In this document: positions 17,504 through 26,500 of the stretch, piece by piece
Numbering within the stretch: position 1 is the stretch's first letter
Layout: each line of letters opens with the position of its first letter
Assembly (NCBI GenBank): GCA_039029275.1
Contig: JBCCGL010000007.1
Span: forward strand, 124,001 to 188,000
DNA length: 64,000 nt
Origin: JBCCGL01 sp039029275
GTDB taxonomy: Bacteria; Pseudomonadota; Gammaproteobacteria; JBCCGL01
Direction of reading: 5' to 3'
Made by a program: the position numbers and the translations under genes
Notes under the pieces: generated by a model
The model's input: only the letters and a program-made list of their open reading frames with translations
Database searches by the model: none
Told to the model about the DNA's origin: nothing

Positions 17504-18622
17504 ATGAGTTGGTTAAAACAGCGTGCTGGCGGCTTTGCTGCGACGGTACTGCTAATCTGGATGGCACTCTGGTTTTTGGACGAACAGCAACCGGCGGCTA
17601 CCGTAAAAACTCCAGAAAAATCAGTCTTACCTGTGACGGTCGTCGAGGCTGTACCGGCCGACGCGGAGATAACAATCAACACAACGGGCATTACCCAAGC
17701 GCGCTGGCTTGCGGAGATCACTGCGTCTGTGAGCGGTCGTGTCGTGGAGGTGGCGAATACTGCAATCCCCGGAAATTTGGTCAAAAAAGGAGAAATCCTG
17801 GTCTCGTTGGAGGATGTTTTTTATCGCGCGGAATTAGAGGCAGCTCAAGCCAAAGTGTCAGCGGCCGAGCTTGATTTGGCAGAAACTCTGAATCGCCAGT
17901 ACGTTGCAAATGAAGGTGATAACACAAAATCCGCTTTTGGCCGTCTTGAACCCCATGTCAAAACTGCGAGGGACAACCGTAAAGCCGCGACGGCGGCCCT
18001 CGCATCAGCCAAGCAACAACTTGCCGACACGCAAATCAAAGCCCCTTTTGACGCGGTCGTTATCATTGATTCGATCCATCCTGGTCAGTGGGTGAACTCG
18101 GGTGACACATTGTTCCACATGGCTGCCAGTGATTTTTTGGATATCAAAGTCGAGCTTTCGGAACAGAACTGGAAGCGTCTGAACGGCGCTCATCAAAAAA
18201 CCAAAGACGAACCGCAGAGAGAAATAACTGTGGTCTCACCTGGCGGACAGCGGTGGCAGGCATCAATCCGTTATTTAAGTCCGGTTATGGATGCGGTAAC
18301 GCGACAACGAAGCTTGATGCTTCAAGTTGCTAACCCGTTTCAACGCGCCGAACCGCTACTCGCGGGGCAACAGGTGACCGTTGTGTTTGAAGCTGACACA
18401 CGTGAATTTGTGGTCGCGGCTCCCGCTTCGGCGTTAACTGATGACGGCAAAGTCTGGAGCGTGGTTGACAATTCACTGCGTTTGGAAACTGTCAAAATTC
18501 TTGACGAACAACCGGACACCGTACTGTTTCGCTACCAGGATCGACCCGATCAAAAACGTCTACTGGTGCAGTTTCCCTTAAGCAGCTTTTTGGAAGGCCA
18601 GTCGGTTGCGACAACCTTTTGA
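17504..18622 (+). CDS. RND efflux periplasmic adaptor (HlyD/MFP family)
   Basis: 372-residue membrane fusion protein that bridges the inner-membrane pump and an outer-membrane channel. It begins with a short anchor (FAATVLLIWMALWFL near residues 10-25), then the lipoyl/barrel-sandwich halves (SGRVVEVANTAIPGNLVKKG and ADTQIKAPFDAVVI), an alpha-hairpin between them, a beta-barrel and a membrane-proximal end. ATG 17504 is preceded by AGG seven bases upstream, so it is preferred over the upstream in-frame start inside the operator. It is followed after 24 bp by the pump. No TolC-type channel gene is in the window. Confidence 0.9.
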   Translation: MSWLKQRAGGFAATVLLIWMALWFLDEQQPAATVKTPEKSVLPVTVVEAVPADAEITINTTGITQARWLAEITASVSGRVVEVANTAIPGNLVKKGEILVSLEDVFYRAELEAAQAKVSAAELDLAETLNRQYVANEGDNTKSAFGRLEPHVKTARDNRKAATAALASAKQQLADTQIKAPFDAVVIIDSIHPGQWVNSGDTLFHMAASDFLDIKVELSEQNWKRLNGAHQKTKDEPQREITVVSPGGQRWQASIRYLSPVMDAVTRQRSLMLQVANPFQRAEPLLAGQQVTVVFEADTREFVVAAPASALTDDGKVWSVVDNSLRLETVKILDEQPDTVLFRYQDRPDQKRLLVQFPLSSFLEGQSVATTF

Positions 18623-18646
18623 ATAGGCGCCATTCGAATTCTCTAT

Positions 18647-21600
18647 ATGAACACTCTTACACGATGGTTTTTGTATAACCCGGTTGCCGCTAATTTGTTG
18701 ATGGTATTCGTGCTGGCGGCTGGATTGTTGACCTTGCCTAGCCTGCGTGTCGAAAGTTTTCCGCAAATTCAACCAACGGAAGTCGAGATATCGGTGGTTT
18801 ATCCCGGTGGCTCCGCTCGTGAGGTCGATGAGGGCATTACCCAGCGAATCGAAGCCGCAATTAGCGGCGTCGCCGGCATAAAACGTATTAGCAGCCAGTC
18901 TCATAAAGGTTATGCATCGGTGTTAGTGGAGAAAAACACCGACATAGAACTGGATCGCCTGATCGATGATATCCGCAATCAAGTGGACAGCATTGAGGGC
19001 TTTCCTGCATTGGCGGAACGACCGAGGATTTATCGCAGCGAGTTCACCAACCTCGCCTCTTTCGTCATGATTTACGGCGGTGAGAGCGATGAGTTGCTAC
19101 AACAAGCGTCGACTCGTATTGAGCGTGCGTTAAAAAAACACCCAAAAATCTCCAAAGTCACCAACCTGGGCAAACGTAAACGGCTGTTGGCCGTAGAGCC
19201 TGATCCCGAACGACTGCAATACTACGGCCTATCGCTGGACGACTTGGTTAATCGCCTGCGTCAGTGGTCGGTGCAATTTCGAACGGGTGAGTTGAGAACC
19301 GCCAGCGGCAATATCCTGTTGCAAGGCAGCACTCTGGCAGACAATCTTCGAGAGCTGAAAAACATCCCGATAGTCACAACCCCGTATTCCCGCGTCACAT
19401 TGAACGAAATCGCCAATGTGCGGCGAGATTATGAGCAAACCGACAGCATTGTTCGTTACCAGGGATTGCCTGCAGTCGCACTTATGGTGTCGACGAGTCA
19501 AAAAGACAATCTGTTTCATATCAGCGAAGCAACGCAGTCCGTGTTGGCTTCGTTGCAGCCAACGATGCCAAAAAGTATCCAGCTCGATGTAATGGCAGAC
19601 ATGTCTCCGTATATAGATGAGCAGCTGGATCTACTGAGCACTAATGCGTGGCAAGGCCTTGTAATCGTCGTATTGCTATTGGCGCTGCTGTTGGAAGCGC
19701 GACTGGCGTTTTGGGTTGCATTGGGTATTCCGATATCACTGGCAGGAGCGGTTGCTTTGATGGGCATTCCGTCGCTGGATTACAGCATCAACGACATCAC
19801 TCTGTTCGGCATGATTCTGGTTTTGGGCATCCTGGTGGACGATGCCGTAATCGTCGGTGAAAGCATTTATCAGACTAGGCGGAAAAACACGGATGGCAAA
19901 GAAGCCGCGTGGCAAGGGGTCAAGGCGGTGGCGGTGCCCACAATTTTCGGCGTATTAACCACCATCGCCGCCTTCTCGCCAATGCTTTGGATTGAAAATG
20001 AGTTGGCCAAGGTGCTAGCGGGATTTTCTGCAGTGGTCATTTTTGCGCTGATCTTTTCGCTTATCGAAAGCAAATTTATTCTGCCTGCGCATTTAAGTTA
20101 TTCCACTCCTCAACGCGAAAGTGAACGGAAAAGTGGTTTGGTCAAGCGGTCATACAATGCAGCCAGAGATGTCTGCACCCGAGCACTGGACTATTTTACC
20201 CAGCGAATTTACCTGCCAATACTGAAACTGAGTTTGGTCAATCGAAAAACCAGTATTGCGCTGTTTATCACCTTCTTTTTGTTCGCTTACGGTGCTCTTT
20301 TGAAAGGGCACATTAGTTCGGTATTTTTTCCGGAAATTCCCGGCCGTTACGCGACAATTAGGGTGACGATGGTGCACGGAGTATCGAATGCGTTAACTGA
20401 ACGCAATACTCACGTTTTGGAACAGGCGGTCAGACACACAGCCCATAAATTGCAGAATGACTATCAACTCCCCGAATCGCCAGTCAGTAAGTACGTAGTG
20501 GCCAAGGAGGATTCAGAAAATATTGAGCTAACGGCGGAACTCACGTCCGATGCGCTGGCGACAATACCAAGCGATCGTTTTTTGGACGAACTCCGTCAAC
20601 AAACAGGGACCCTCGAAGGCAGCTATGCGATGAAGTTTACGCTTGCTGAAGAGTCGGCCGGCGGCACAGCAGTCACGGTTTCTGCGAATAATCGCGACCT
20701 CGCCAAGCAGGTGGCAAATCGTATCAAGGCTGCCTTGGAGCAGTTCCCTGGAGTCGACGATGTTTACGACGACAGCCAACTGATTGAGAAACAGCTGCAT
20801 GTCACGGTGAATGACAGAGGTGCTGCTTTAGGCATTGATCAAAATCACCTGGCAAGTCTTGTAGGTGGTGCCTTTGGGCGAATCGAAATTCACCGGCTAC
20901 TGGATAAAGGCGAAGAAACGCTGCTTTTGGCGCGCTTTCCAGCGTCTCAAACTAAAACCATCGAACAACTAAGATCAACTCCGGTTTTTCTGGAAAGCGG
21001 TAGTTACGTGAGTCTGGGCGAGATCAGTGATTTGGAATTTAAGCCAGAACCAAAAGTGATATTCCGCCGTGATCGCGATGAAGTTATTAGCATCTACTGG
21101 CAGCAGAACCGTTCTATCAGCTCTCCTGAAAAAACCTGGGAACGGTTGTACGCAGAAACGGTGCAAGACCTTGAACGAATTTATCCCGATGTGACGATAA
21201 AAGCTGTAGGCGAGTTCGCTGAAATCGTCGAAGTCCAAGCCGGATTTAAAAAAGCTATGTTGCTAACACTTTTACTGATCTACGTTTTGTTGGCAATACC
21301 GCTGCGGTCTTACTGGCAGCCGTTTATCATTATGTCGGTTATACCGATGGGTTTTGCCGGAGCGATTATCGGCCACGGCCTGCTTGGATTGCCTGTCAGC
21401 CTTTTATCGCTGTTTGGCATGATGGCAATGACCGGCGTGGTGATTAACGATTCATTGGTGCTGATGAGCCGTTTTAATCAACTCCGTGCTCAAGGAGTCT
21501 CGATGCGCGCGGCATTGCTGGAAGCAGGAGCAAGCCGTGTGCGGGCAACTTTCCTGACTACCGTTACCACGACCTGTGGTCTGTTACCACTGCTAACTGA

Positions 21601-21778
21601 AACGAGCGAACAAGCTCAATACTTAAAGCCGGCCGCAGTGTCTCTTGTTTTTGGTGAACTTTTTGCCACACCCATTACATTGATACTAATCCCCTTGTTA
21701 TTGTCTTTTGGACAACAAAAGCCCGTGAAGCATAGTGAAATTGCCCCGACGCCAGTTAAGGTTCAAACCGACGCTTAA
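18647..21778 (+). CDS. RND efflux permease
   Basis: 1043-residue proton-driven inner-membrane pump of the AcrB/MMPL-like RND superfamily, length and layout as in AcrB. TM1 is at residues 10-30; a large periplasmic loop follows (YPGGSAREVDEGITQRIE); the TM2-6 block near 330-480 carries GILVDDAVIVGE with the paired Asp of the proton relay; the second half repeats the plan with TM8-12 near 865-1030. In TM10 the relay lysine of AcrB is replaced: GVVINDSLVLM, as in a distinct branch of the family. Substrate unknown. It forms an operon with the adaptor, controlled most likely by the divergent TetR protein. Confidence 0.92.
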   Translation: MNTLTRWFLYNPVAANLLMVFVLAAGLLTLPSLRVESFPQIQPTEVEISVVYPGGSAREVDEGITQRIEAAISGVAGIKRISSQSHKGYASVLVEKNTDIELDRLIDDIRNQVDSIEGFPALAERPRIYRSEFTNLASFVMIYGGESDELLQQASTRIERALKKHPKISKVTNLGKRKRLLAVEPDPERLQYYGLSLDDLVNRLRQWSVQFRTGELRTASGNILLQGSTLADNLRELKNIPIVTTPYSRVTLNEIANVRRDYEQTDSIVRYQGLPAVALMVSTSQKDNLFHISEATQSVLASLQPTMPKSIQLDVMADMSPYIDEQLDLLSTNAWQGLVIVVLLLALLLEARLAFWVALGIPISLAGAVALMGIPSLDYSINDITLFGMILVLGILVDDAVIVGESIYQTRRKNTDGKEAAWQGVKAVAVPTIFGVLTTIAAFSPMLWIENELAKVLAGFSAVVIFALIFSLIESKFILPAHLSYSTPQRESERKSGLVKRSYNAARDVCTRALDYFTQRIYLPILKLSLVNRKTSIALFITFFLFAYGALLKGHISSVFFPEIPGRYATIRVTMVHGVSNALTERNTHVLEQAVRHTAHKLQNDYQLPESPVSKYVVAKEDSENIELTAELTSDALATIPSDRFLDELRQQTGTLEGSYAMKFTLAEESAGGTAVTVSANNRDLAKQVANRIKAALEQFPGVDDVYDDSQLIEKQLHVTVNDRGAALGIDQNHLASLVGGAFGRIEIHRLLDKGEETLLLARFPASQTKTIEQLRSTPVFLESGSYVSLGEISDLEFKPEPKVIFRRDRDEVISIYWQQNRSISSPEKTWERLYAETVQDLERIYPDVTIKAVGEFAEIVEVQAGFKKAMLLTLLLIYVLLAIPLRSYWQPFIIMSVIPMGFAGAIIGHGLLGLPVSLLSLFGMMAMTGVVINDSLVLMSRFNQLRAQGVSMRAALLEAGASRVRATFLTTVTTTCGLLPLLTETSEQAQYLKPAAVSLVFGELFATPITLILIPLLLSFGQQKPVKHSEIAPTPVKVQTDA

Positions 21779-21839
21779 AAAAGGACGTAACTGGTGATAC
21801 AGGATGATTTGTAATACGGCGGAAACGGAACGAAGTGTT

Positions 21840-21926
21840 TGGTGCCCGGGGCCGGACTCGAACCGGCACGGTGTTTCCACCGAGGGATTTTAAGTCCCTT
21901 GCGTCTACCAATTTCGCCACCCGGGC
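21840..21926 (-). tRNA. leuZ: tRNA-Leu (anticodon UAA)
   Basis: 87 nt with the CCA encoded. Acceptor GCCCGGG/CCCGGGC, discriminator A, a long variable arm (CGGTGGAAACACCG), T loop TTCGAGT, and anticodon loop CTTAAAA giving UAA. It is the last of three tRNA genes after pgsA, the same order as glyW-cysT-leuZ in enterobacteria. Confidence 0.95.
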
Positions 21927-22026
21927 GGGATGGACTCGCGCGCATTTAATCGCAATGTCTTATTTCTAAATGAAACTCTTCGATTTTCTATCTACCACAA
22001 CGCCGCCCCGGCAAGACGCATAGGCT

Positions 22027-22100
22027 TGGAGGCTGAGACCGGAATCGAACCGGTGTACACGGCTTTGCAGGCCGCTGCATAACCACTCTGCCACTCAGCC
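22027..22100 (-). tRNA. cysT: tRNA-Cys (anticodon GCA)
   Basis: 74 nt with CCA encoded. Acceptor GGCTGAG/CTCAGCC, discriminator U as usual for tRNA-Cys, anticodon loop CTGCAAA, T loop TTCGATT. It lies between tRNA-Gly and tRNA-Leu on the same strand. Confidence 0.95.
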
Positions 22101-22177
22101 CCGAAATGTGCGGCAAGTGACCGCCAAACTTTTCAGCGCTAAAAATCGACTCTACTCGAAAGTACGCGATTACCACT

Positions 22178-22209
22178 AAAAAAAAACCTCGACCGTCGCC
22201 GAGGTTTTT
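22178..22209 (-). terminator. hairpin terminator between tRNA-Gly and tRNA-Cys
   Basis: Reading leftwards: CCTCG, an eight-base loop region, CGAGG, then a run of nine T. The flanking A and T runs extend the stem. It would end transcripts just after tRNA-Gly, so the downstream tRNA-Cys and tRNA-Leu may rely on read-through or their own promoter. Confidence 0.7.
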
Positions 22210-22214
22210 AGTGT

Positions 22215-22290
22215 TGGAGCGGGAAACGAGATTCGAACTCGCGACCCCAACCTTGGCAAGGTTGTGCTCTACCAGCTGAGCTATTCCCGC
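22215..22290 (-). tRNA. glyW: tRNA-Gly (anticodon GCC)
   Basis: 76 nt with CCA encoded. Acceptor GCGGGAA/TTCCCGC, D arm AGCTCAGCTGGTAGAGC, anticodon loop with GCC flanked by TT and AA, T loop TTCGAAT. First of the three tRNA genes downstream of pgsA. Confidence 0.96.
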
Positions 22291-22349
22291 GAAGAGGGCG
22301 AATTCTAGCTCAAGCCGTCAACTTGTCAATAAGCAAGCGCTGGATGCGA

Positions 22350-22910
22350 TCACTCGGACACTGCACCAGACCGCCAGGCAGCGCGGAGATACAAACACAT
22401 CGAGTAAAGGGTGAGCGCAGCAGCGATCACCAGCGCGTATGTCCCATACAGGTAGAAATCGATACCAAATAGCGTCTCTTTGTACAACATCATGAAGATC
22501 GCCAGCATTTGCAAAACCGTTTTGATCTTGCCGATATTGCTGACGGCCACGAGTTGGCGCTGTCCCATCTCTGCCATCCATTCGCGCAGCGCTGAAATGA
22601 CAATTTCACGACTGATAATGATGCTGGCTGAAAGCACGAGCCACAGTTCCGGGTCGGCCGAGACCAGCATAAGTAAACTTACCGCGACCATCAATTTGTC
22701 TGCGACCGGATCGAGGAAGGCGCCAAAAGCAGAGGACTGACCCAATCGGCGCGCAAGATACCCATCCAGCCAGTCGGTAAAACCTGCGACGGCAAAAATA
22801 ATTGCGCACAATGGGCGCGCCCAATCGGCCGGAATGTAAAACGCCACGAACACTATCGGCAGCAGTGCAATTCTTAACAGCGTAAGCGCGGTGGGTAATG
22901 TCATTCGCAT
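22350..22910 (-). CDS. pgsA: CDP-diacylglycerol--glycerol-3-phosphate 3-phosphatidyltransferase
   Basis: Inner-membrane enzyme that makes phosphatidylglycerophosphate, the committed step to phosphatidylglycerol and cardiolipin. The CDP-alcohol phosphotransferase motif DG-AR-G-D-D is present near residues 45-67 (DWLDGYLARRLG then GAFLDPVADK). Four to six hydrophobic helices are visible. Length 186 residues, close to the E. coli enzyme (182). It follows uvrC by 15 bp and precedes the tRNA cluster, a gammaproteobacterial arrangement. Confidence 0.96.
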   Translation of the reverse strand: MRMTLPTALTLLRIALLPIVFVAFYIPADWARPLCAIIFAVAGFTDWLDGYLARRLGQSSAFGAFLDPVADKLMVAVSLLMLVSADPELWLVLSASIIISREIVISALREWMAEMGQRQLVAVSNIGKIKTVLQMLAIFMMLYKETLFGIDFYLYGTYALVIAAALTLYSMCLYLRAAWRSGAVSE

Positions 22911-22925
22911 GAGCGTAGTGTATTC

Positions 22926-24743
22926 CTAGCTGGAATTTTCTCCATGAAAGTTTTCATATATTTTGCGCGCAAGTTCTCGGCTGATGCCCGGCACCATGGC
23001 GAGATCATCGATTCCGGCTTTTTGCACACTTTGCATGCCGCCAAAATGCGAGAGCAGCGTCTTGCGGCGCTTGGGACCGAGACCGGGAATATCCTCTAAA
23101 ACACTGCGGCTGCGTTTTTTGCCGCGCTGTGCTCGATGACCGGCAATGGCGAATCGATGCGCCTCATCCCGAATCTGTTGCACAAGATGCAATGCGGGTG
23201 AAGTCTTACCGAGCTCCAGCTCTGTCTCGCTCGCATCGAGGATGAGTATTTCTTCCCCGGCAATGCGCGCCGGGCCTTTGGCTACACCAACGAGCAGGAT
23301 TTCATCCAGCTGCAAGTCTTCCAGTACTTCGCGCGCGACACTCACCTGCCCTTTTCCTCCGTCGACAAACAAGACGTCCGGTAATTCGGCGTTCTCCTTA
23401 AGCGCCCGAGTGTAGCGACGGGTAAGCGCCTGTTTCATCGCGGCGTAGTCGTCGCCGGGCGTGACATCCCTGATAGAAAAACGCCGGTACGCCTGCTTCA
23501 ATGGCCCTTCAATGTTAAATACCACGCACGAGGCCACCGTGCCCTCCCCGCGTGTGTGACTGATATCAAAACATTCCATGCGCGCTGGGATCGTCGGAAG
23601 ATCCAGTATCTCTCGAAGGTTTTCCAGTCTGCGCGCGCTACCGGCGCGGCTGGATAAATGGACTGCCATCGCCGAGTCGGCGTTGTTCTGCGCGAGATCC
23701 AGCCAGCGTGAGCGTTCGCCTCGAACATTTGCGGTTATCTTTATTTTACGATCGCTACGCTGCGCCAATACAGATTCCAACAATTCGTGGTCATCGATAG
23801 GATGGCTGACTAGTATTTCTTTGGGAATTTCCTGCCTGAGGTAATACTGAGTCAAAAATGCATTGAGCACATCGGCTGGCTCTGCCTCAGCCGGCATGCT
23901 CGGAAAAAAGGCCCGATTGCCCAGATTCATACCATTTCGTATCAGAAAAACCTGTACGCAACTGCGACCGCCCTCAACCGAGCAGGCAATTACATCAATA
24001 TTTCCCTGCGCATTGCTAACGTACTGCTTCTCGCCAATGGATTTAATATCGGCTATCTGATCACGCAGTTTCGCCGCGCGCTCAAAATCCAGCGCCTGTG
24101 AGGCAGATTCCATTTCGCCCACTAATTGCTCGACGACATCGCTGTCCTTACCTTTAAGCAGCATGTGGGTGCGCTCGACGTCAAGACGATAATTTTGCTC
24201 CTCGATCAGGCCAACACACGGTGCCGAACAGCGTTTGATTTGATACTGCAAACACGGGCGTGAGCGATTGTTAAAGTAAGAGTCGACGCACTGACGCACG
24301 CGGAAGAGCTTCTGTACATGCCGCATCGATTTGCGCACCGCGCCGGCATTCGGGTACGGTCCGATAAATGAGCCGGGAAGCTTTCGACTGCCGCGATAAA
24401 ACTCGAGTCGCGGAAATTCCTGATTGTCGGTGATGTGAATGTAGGGGTAACTTTTGTCATCGCGCAGCAGTACGTTATAGCGCGGGCGATATTCCTTGAT
24501 CAGGTTATTTTCGAGTAGTAACGCTTCGGCTTCAGTATTCGTCAAGATCACCTCGACGTCCGCGATTTGCGCGACCATCGAACGAGTTTTTGGCGAATCC
24601 GTATCGCGTCGAAAATAACTGCTCAGGCGCTTGCGCAGATTTCCAGCCTTGCCCACGTAGAGCACACCGCCACTTTCGTCCAGCATGCGGTATACGCCGG
24701 GTGTCTGACTGACATTTTTAAGGAAATTTTTACTGTCAAACAT
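22926..24743 (-). CDS. uvrC: UvrABC excinuclease subunit C
   Basis: Makes both incisions in nucleotide excision repair. The 605-residue protein has the GIY-YIG nuclease at the start (TPGVYRML and VLYVGKAGNLRKRL), a Cys-rich segment near 150-170 (QCVDSYFNN, QIKRCSAPCVG), the UVR helix pair that binds UvrB near 205-235, the RNase H-like 3' domain with ECFDISHTRGEG and FVDGGKGQ, and two C-terminal helix-hairpin-helix motifs (IPGLGPKRRKTLL, VPGISRELARKI). ATG 24743 gives the usual N terminus; an upstream start at 24770 would overlap recJ and is rejected. Between recJ and pgsA on one strand. Confidence 0.97.
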   Translation of the reverse strand: MFDSKNFLKNVSQTPGVYRMLDESGGVLYVGKAGNLRKRLSSYFRRDTDSPKTRSMVAQIADVEVILTNTEAEALLLENNLIKEYRPRYNVLLRDDKSYPYIHITDNQEFPRLEFYRGSRKLPGSFIGPYPNAGAVRKSMRHVQKLFRVRQCVDSYFNNRSRPCLQYQIKRCSAPCVGLIEEQNYRLDVERTHMLLKGKDSDVVEQLVGEMESASQALDFERAAKLRDQIADIKSIGEKQYVSNAQGNIDVIACSVEGGRSCVQVFLIRNGMNLGNRAFFPSMPAEAEPADVLNAFLTQYYLRQEIPKEILVSHPIDDHELLESVLAQRSDRKIKITANVRGERSRWLDLAQNNADSAMAVHLSSRAGSARRLENLREILDLPTIPARMECFDISHTRGEGTVASCVVFNIEGPLKQAYRRFSIRDVTPGDDYAAMKQALTRRYTRALKENAELPDVLFVDGGKGQVSVAREVLEDLQLDEILLVGVAKGPARIAGEEILILDASETELELGKTSPALHLVQQIRDEAHRFAIAGHRAQRGKKRSRSVLEDIPGLGPKRRKTLLSHFGGMQSVQKAGIDDLAMVPGISRELARKIYENFHGENSS

Positions 24744-24766
24744 GAGTGATAGTAAAAAGGCCGCGA

Positions 24767-26500
24767 TCAAACATCTTCGATGTGTTCAACCAGAAGCTGC
24801 AACGATATTTTACCGCGAAAGTTGTTAACGTCGAGCCGATACGCCAACCGTACGTCGCCACCCGCCAGGTCTTCACCCGTTTCACCAAATGCAATCGCAT
24901 CGACGACCAGGCTCGGTGATTCTCTGAGATGAACGCGCATTTTCAAATGTCGGCTACCCACAATGCGTTGCTCAACACGGGTAAATACACCGTCGAACAG
25001 GGGCTCCGGAAACTGACTGCCCCACGGCAACGCCGAGCGCATCAACGCTGCCGTTTCAAGCGTAAAATCCTCGGAGTCAAGCTCACCGTCACTCAGCAAC
25101 TCGGCGTTAGGTGGCGCTCCGTTGGTTTGTTCCACCACTGCAGCATCGAAGAGCTCACCAAAGCGTGGCAGTGATTCTTGTGCAAGCGTAAGCCCCGCCG
25201 CCATCGCGTGTCCGCCGTATTTGTGAAGTAACCCGTTTTCACGGCTTTCCACCCAGGCGATCGCATCTCGGATATTCACACCGGCAACCGAGCGCGCGGA
25301 GCCTTTGGCCATGCCGTCTCCGTCGAGCGTAAACACGCACGTCGGTCGATGTACCGTTTCACGCACGCGACCGGCGAGAATGCCGATCACCCCCTCGTGC
25401 CATTCTGGGTCGTACAGGCAAATGCCGGCGGGCAGCGTTTGACCGCTGTGTTGTGCGGTCCAGGCGTACAGCAATTCGTTGGCGCTTTCGCGCATGTCCG
25501 ATTCGATCTCGCGTCGCTGCTTATTCATTGAATCAAGCTGTGAGGCGAGACGCGCAGCGTCCAGCTCTGTATCCGCCAACAGGCACGCGATTCCCATTCC
25601 CATCGATTCAAGTCTGCCTGCGGCATTGAGTCGCGGCCCAACGGCGAATCCCAGATCTGACGAAACGCAGCGCGTATAATCGCGCCCTGCCACATTCAAC
25701 AGTGCTTTCACTCCTTCGCAGCACGCGCCCGCGCGAATGCGGCGCAGGCCCTGCTCTACCAGAATACGATTGTTGCGGTCCAGCGGTACGACATCGGCGA
25801 CCGTTCCGAGCGCGACGAGATCGAGATACGTGGCCGGGTTTGGTTTTTCGATACCGGTGTCGGAAAACCATCCGCGCGAGTCCAGCTCGGTTCGCAGCGC
25901 CGACAAAAGATAGAACACGACGCCCACGCCCGCGAGATTTTTACTCGGGAACGGATCATCGCGCAGATTCGGGTTAACAATCGCTGTAGCATTTGGCAGG
26001 ACTTCCGGGGGCAAATGGTGGTCCGTCACGAGCACATCGATTCCGGCCCCACGCGCGGCAGCGACTCCGTCTACGCTGGCAACGCCGTTATCGACAGTGA
26101 CGATTAAGTCAGGCTTTGGCGTGCCGAGATCAGTGATCACAGCGGTGCTTAAACCATAGCCATAGTGAAAACGATCCGGGACGAAATAACGAACAGATTG
26201 CGCGCCCATGTCACCCAGCAACCGCATCGCCAGCGCCGTGCTGGTGGCACCATCGGCATCGTAATCACCGACAATTACTATGTGTTGTTGCGCGATCAGA
26301 GCGTTTGCAAGTAGCGCGACAGCCTGCGATAAACCGCCCAGCGTCGAAGCCGGGAGCAAACCGTTCAGCCCGACATCGGTGTCATCTTGCGCTTTTACTC
26401 CACGCGCCGCCAGCACTCTGGCCAACACGGGATTTTCGTGCAAATGAGTCCAATCCCCTTCGACATGCGGGCGCCTTACAATCGCAGGTTTAATCTTCAT
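24767..26500 (-). CDS. recJ: single-stranded-DNA exonuclease RecJ
   Basis: 5'-3' exonuclease of the RecF recombination and mismatch repair pathways. The 577-residue length equals E. coli RecJ. Motif I GDYDADGATS near residue 80, TVDNGV, DHH motif VTDHHLPPE near 160, and RLNAAGR are all intact; the DHHA1 domain (KYGGHAMAAGLTL) and an OB-fold end follow. ATG 26500 overlaps the stop of the preceding gene as TGATG, so the two are translationally coupled. An upstream in-frame start at 26605 would lie inside that gene and is rejected. Confidence 0.97.
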   Translation of the reverse strand: MKIKPAIVRRPHVEGDWTHLHENPVLARVLAARGVKAQDDTDVGLNGLLPASTLGGLSQAVALLANALIAQQHIVIVGDYDADGATSTALAMRLLGDMGAQSVRYFVPDRFHYGYGLSTAVITDLGTPKPDLIVTVDNGVASVDGVAAARGAGIDVLVTDHHLPPEVLPNATAIVNPNLRDDPFPSKNLAGVGVVFYLLSALRTELDSRGWFSDTGIEKPNPATYLDLVALGTVADVVPLDRNNRILVEQGLRRIRAGACCEGVKALLNVAGRDYTRCVSSDLGFAVGPRLNAAGRLESMGMGIACLLADTELDAARLASQLDSMNKQRREIESDMRESANELLYAWTAQHSGQTLPAGICLYDPEWHEGVIGILAGRVRETVHRPTCVFTLDGDGMAKGSARSVAGVNIRDAIAWVESRENGLLHKYGGHAMAAGLTLAQESLPRFGELFDAAVVEQTNGAPPNAELLSDGELDSEDFTLETAALMRSALPWGSQFPEPLFDGVFTRVEQRIVGSRHLKMRVHLRESPSLVVDAIAFGETGEDLAGGDVRLAYRLDVNNFRGKISLQLLVEHIEDV

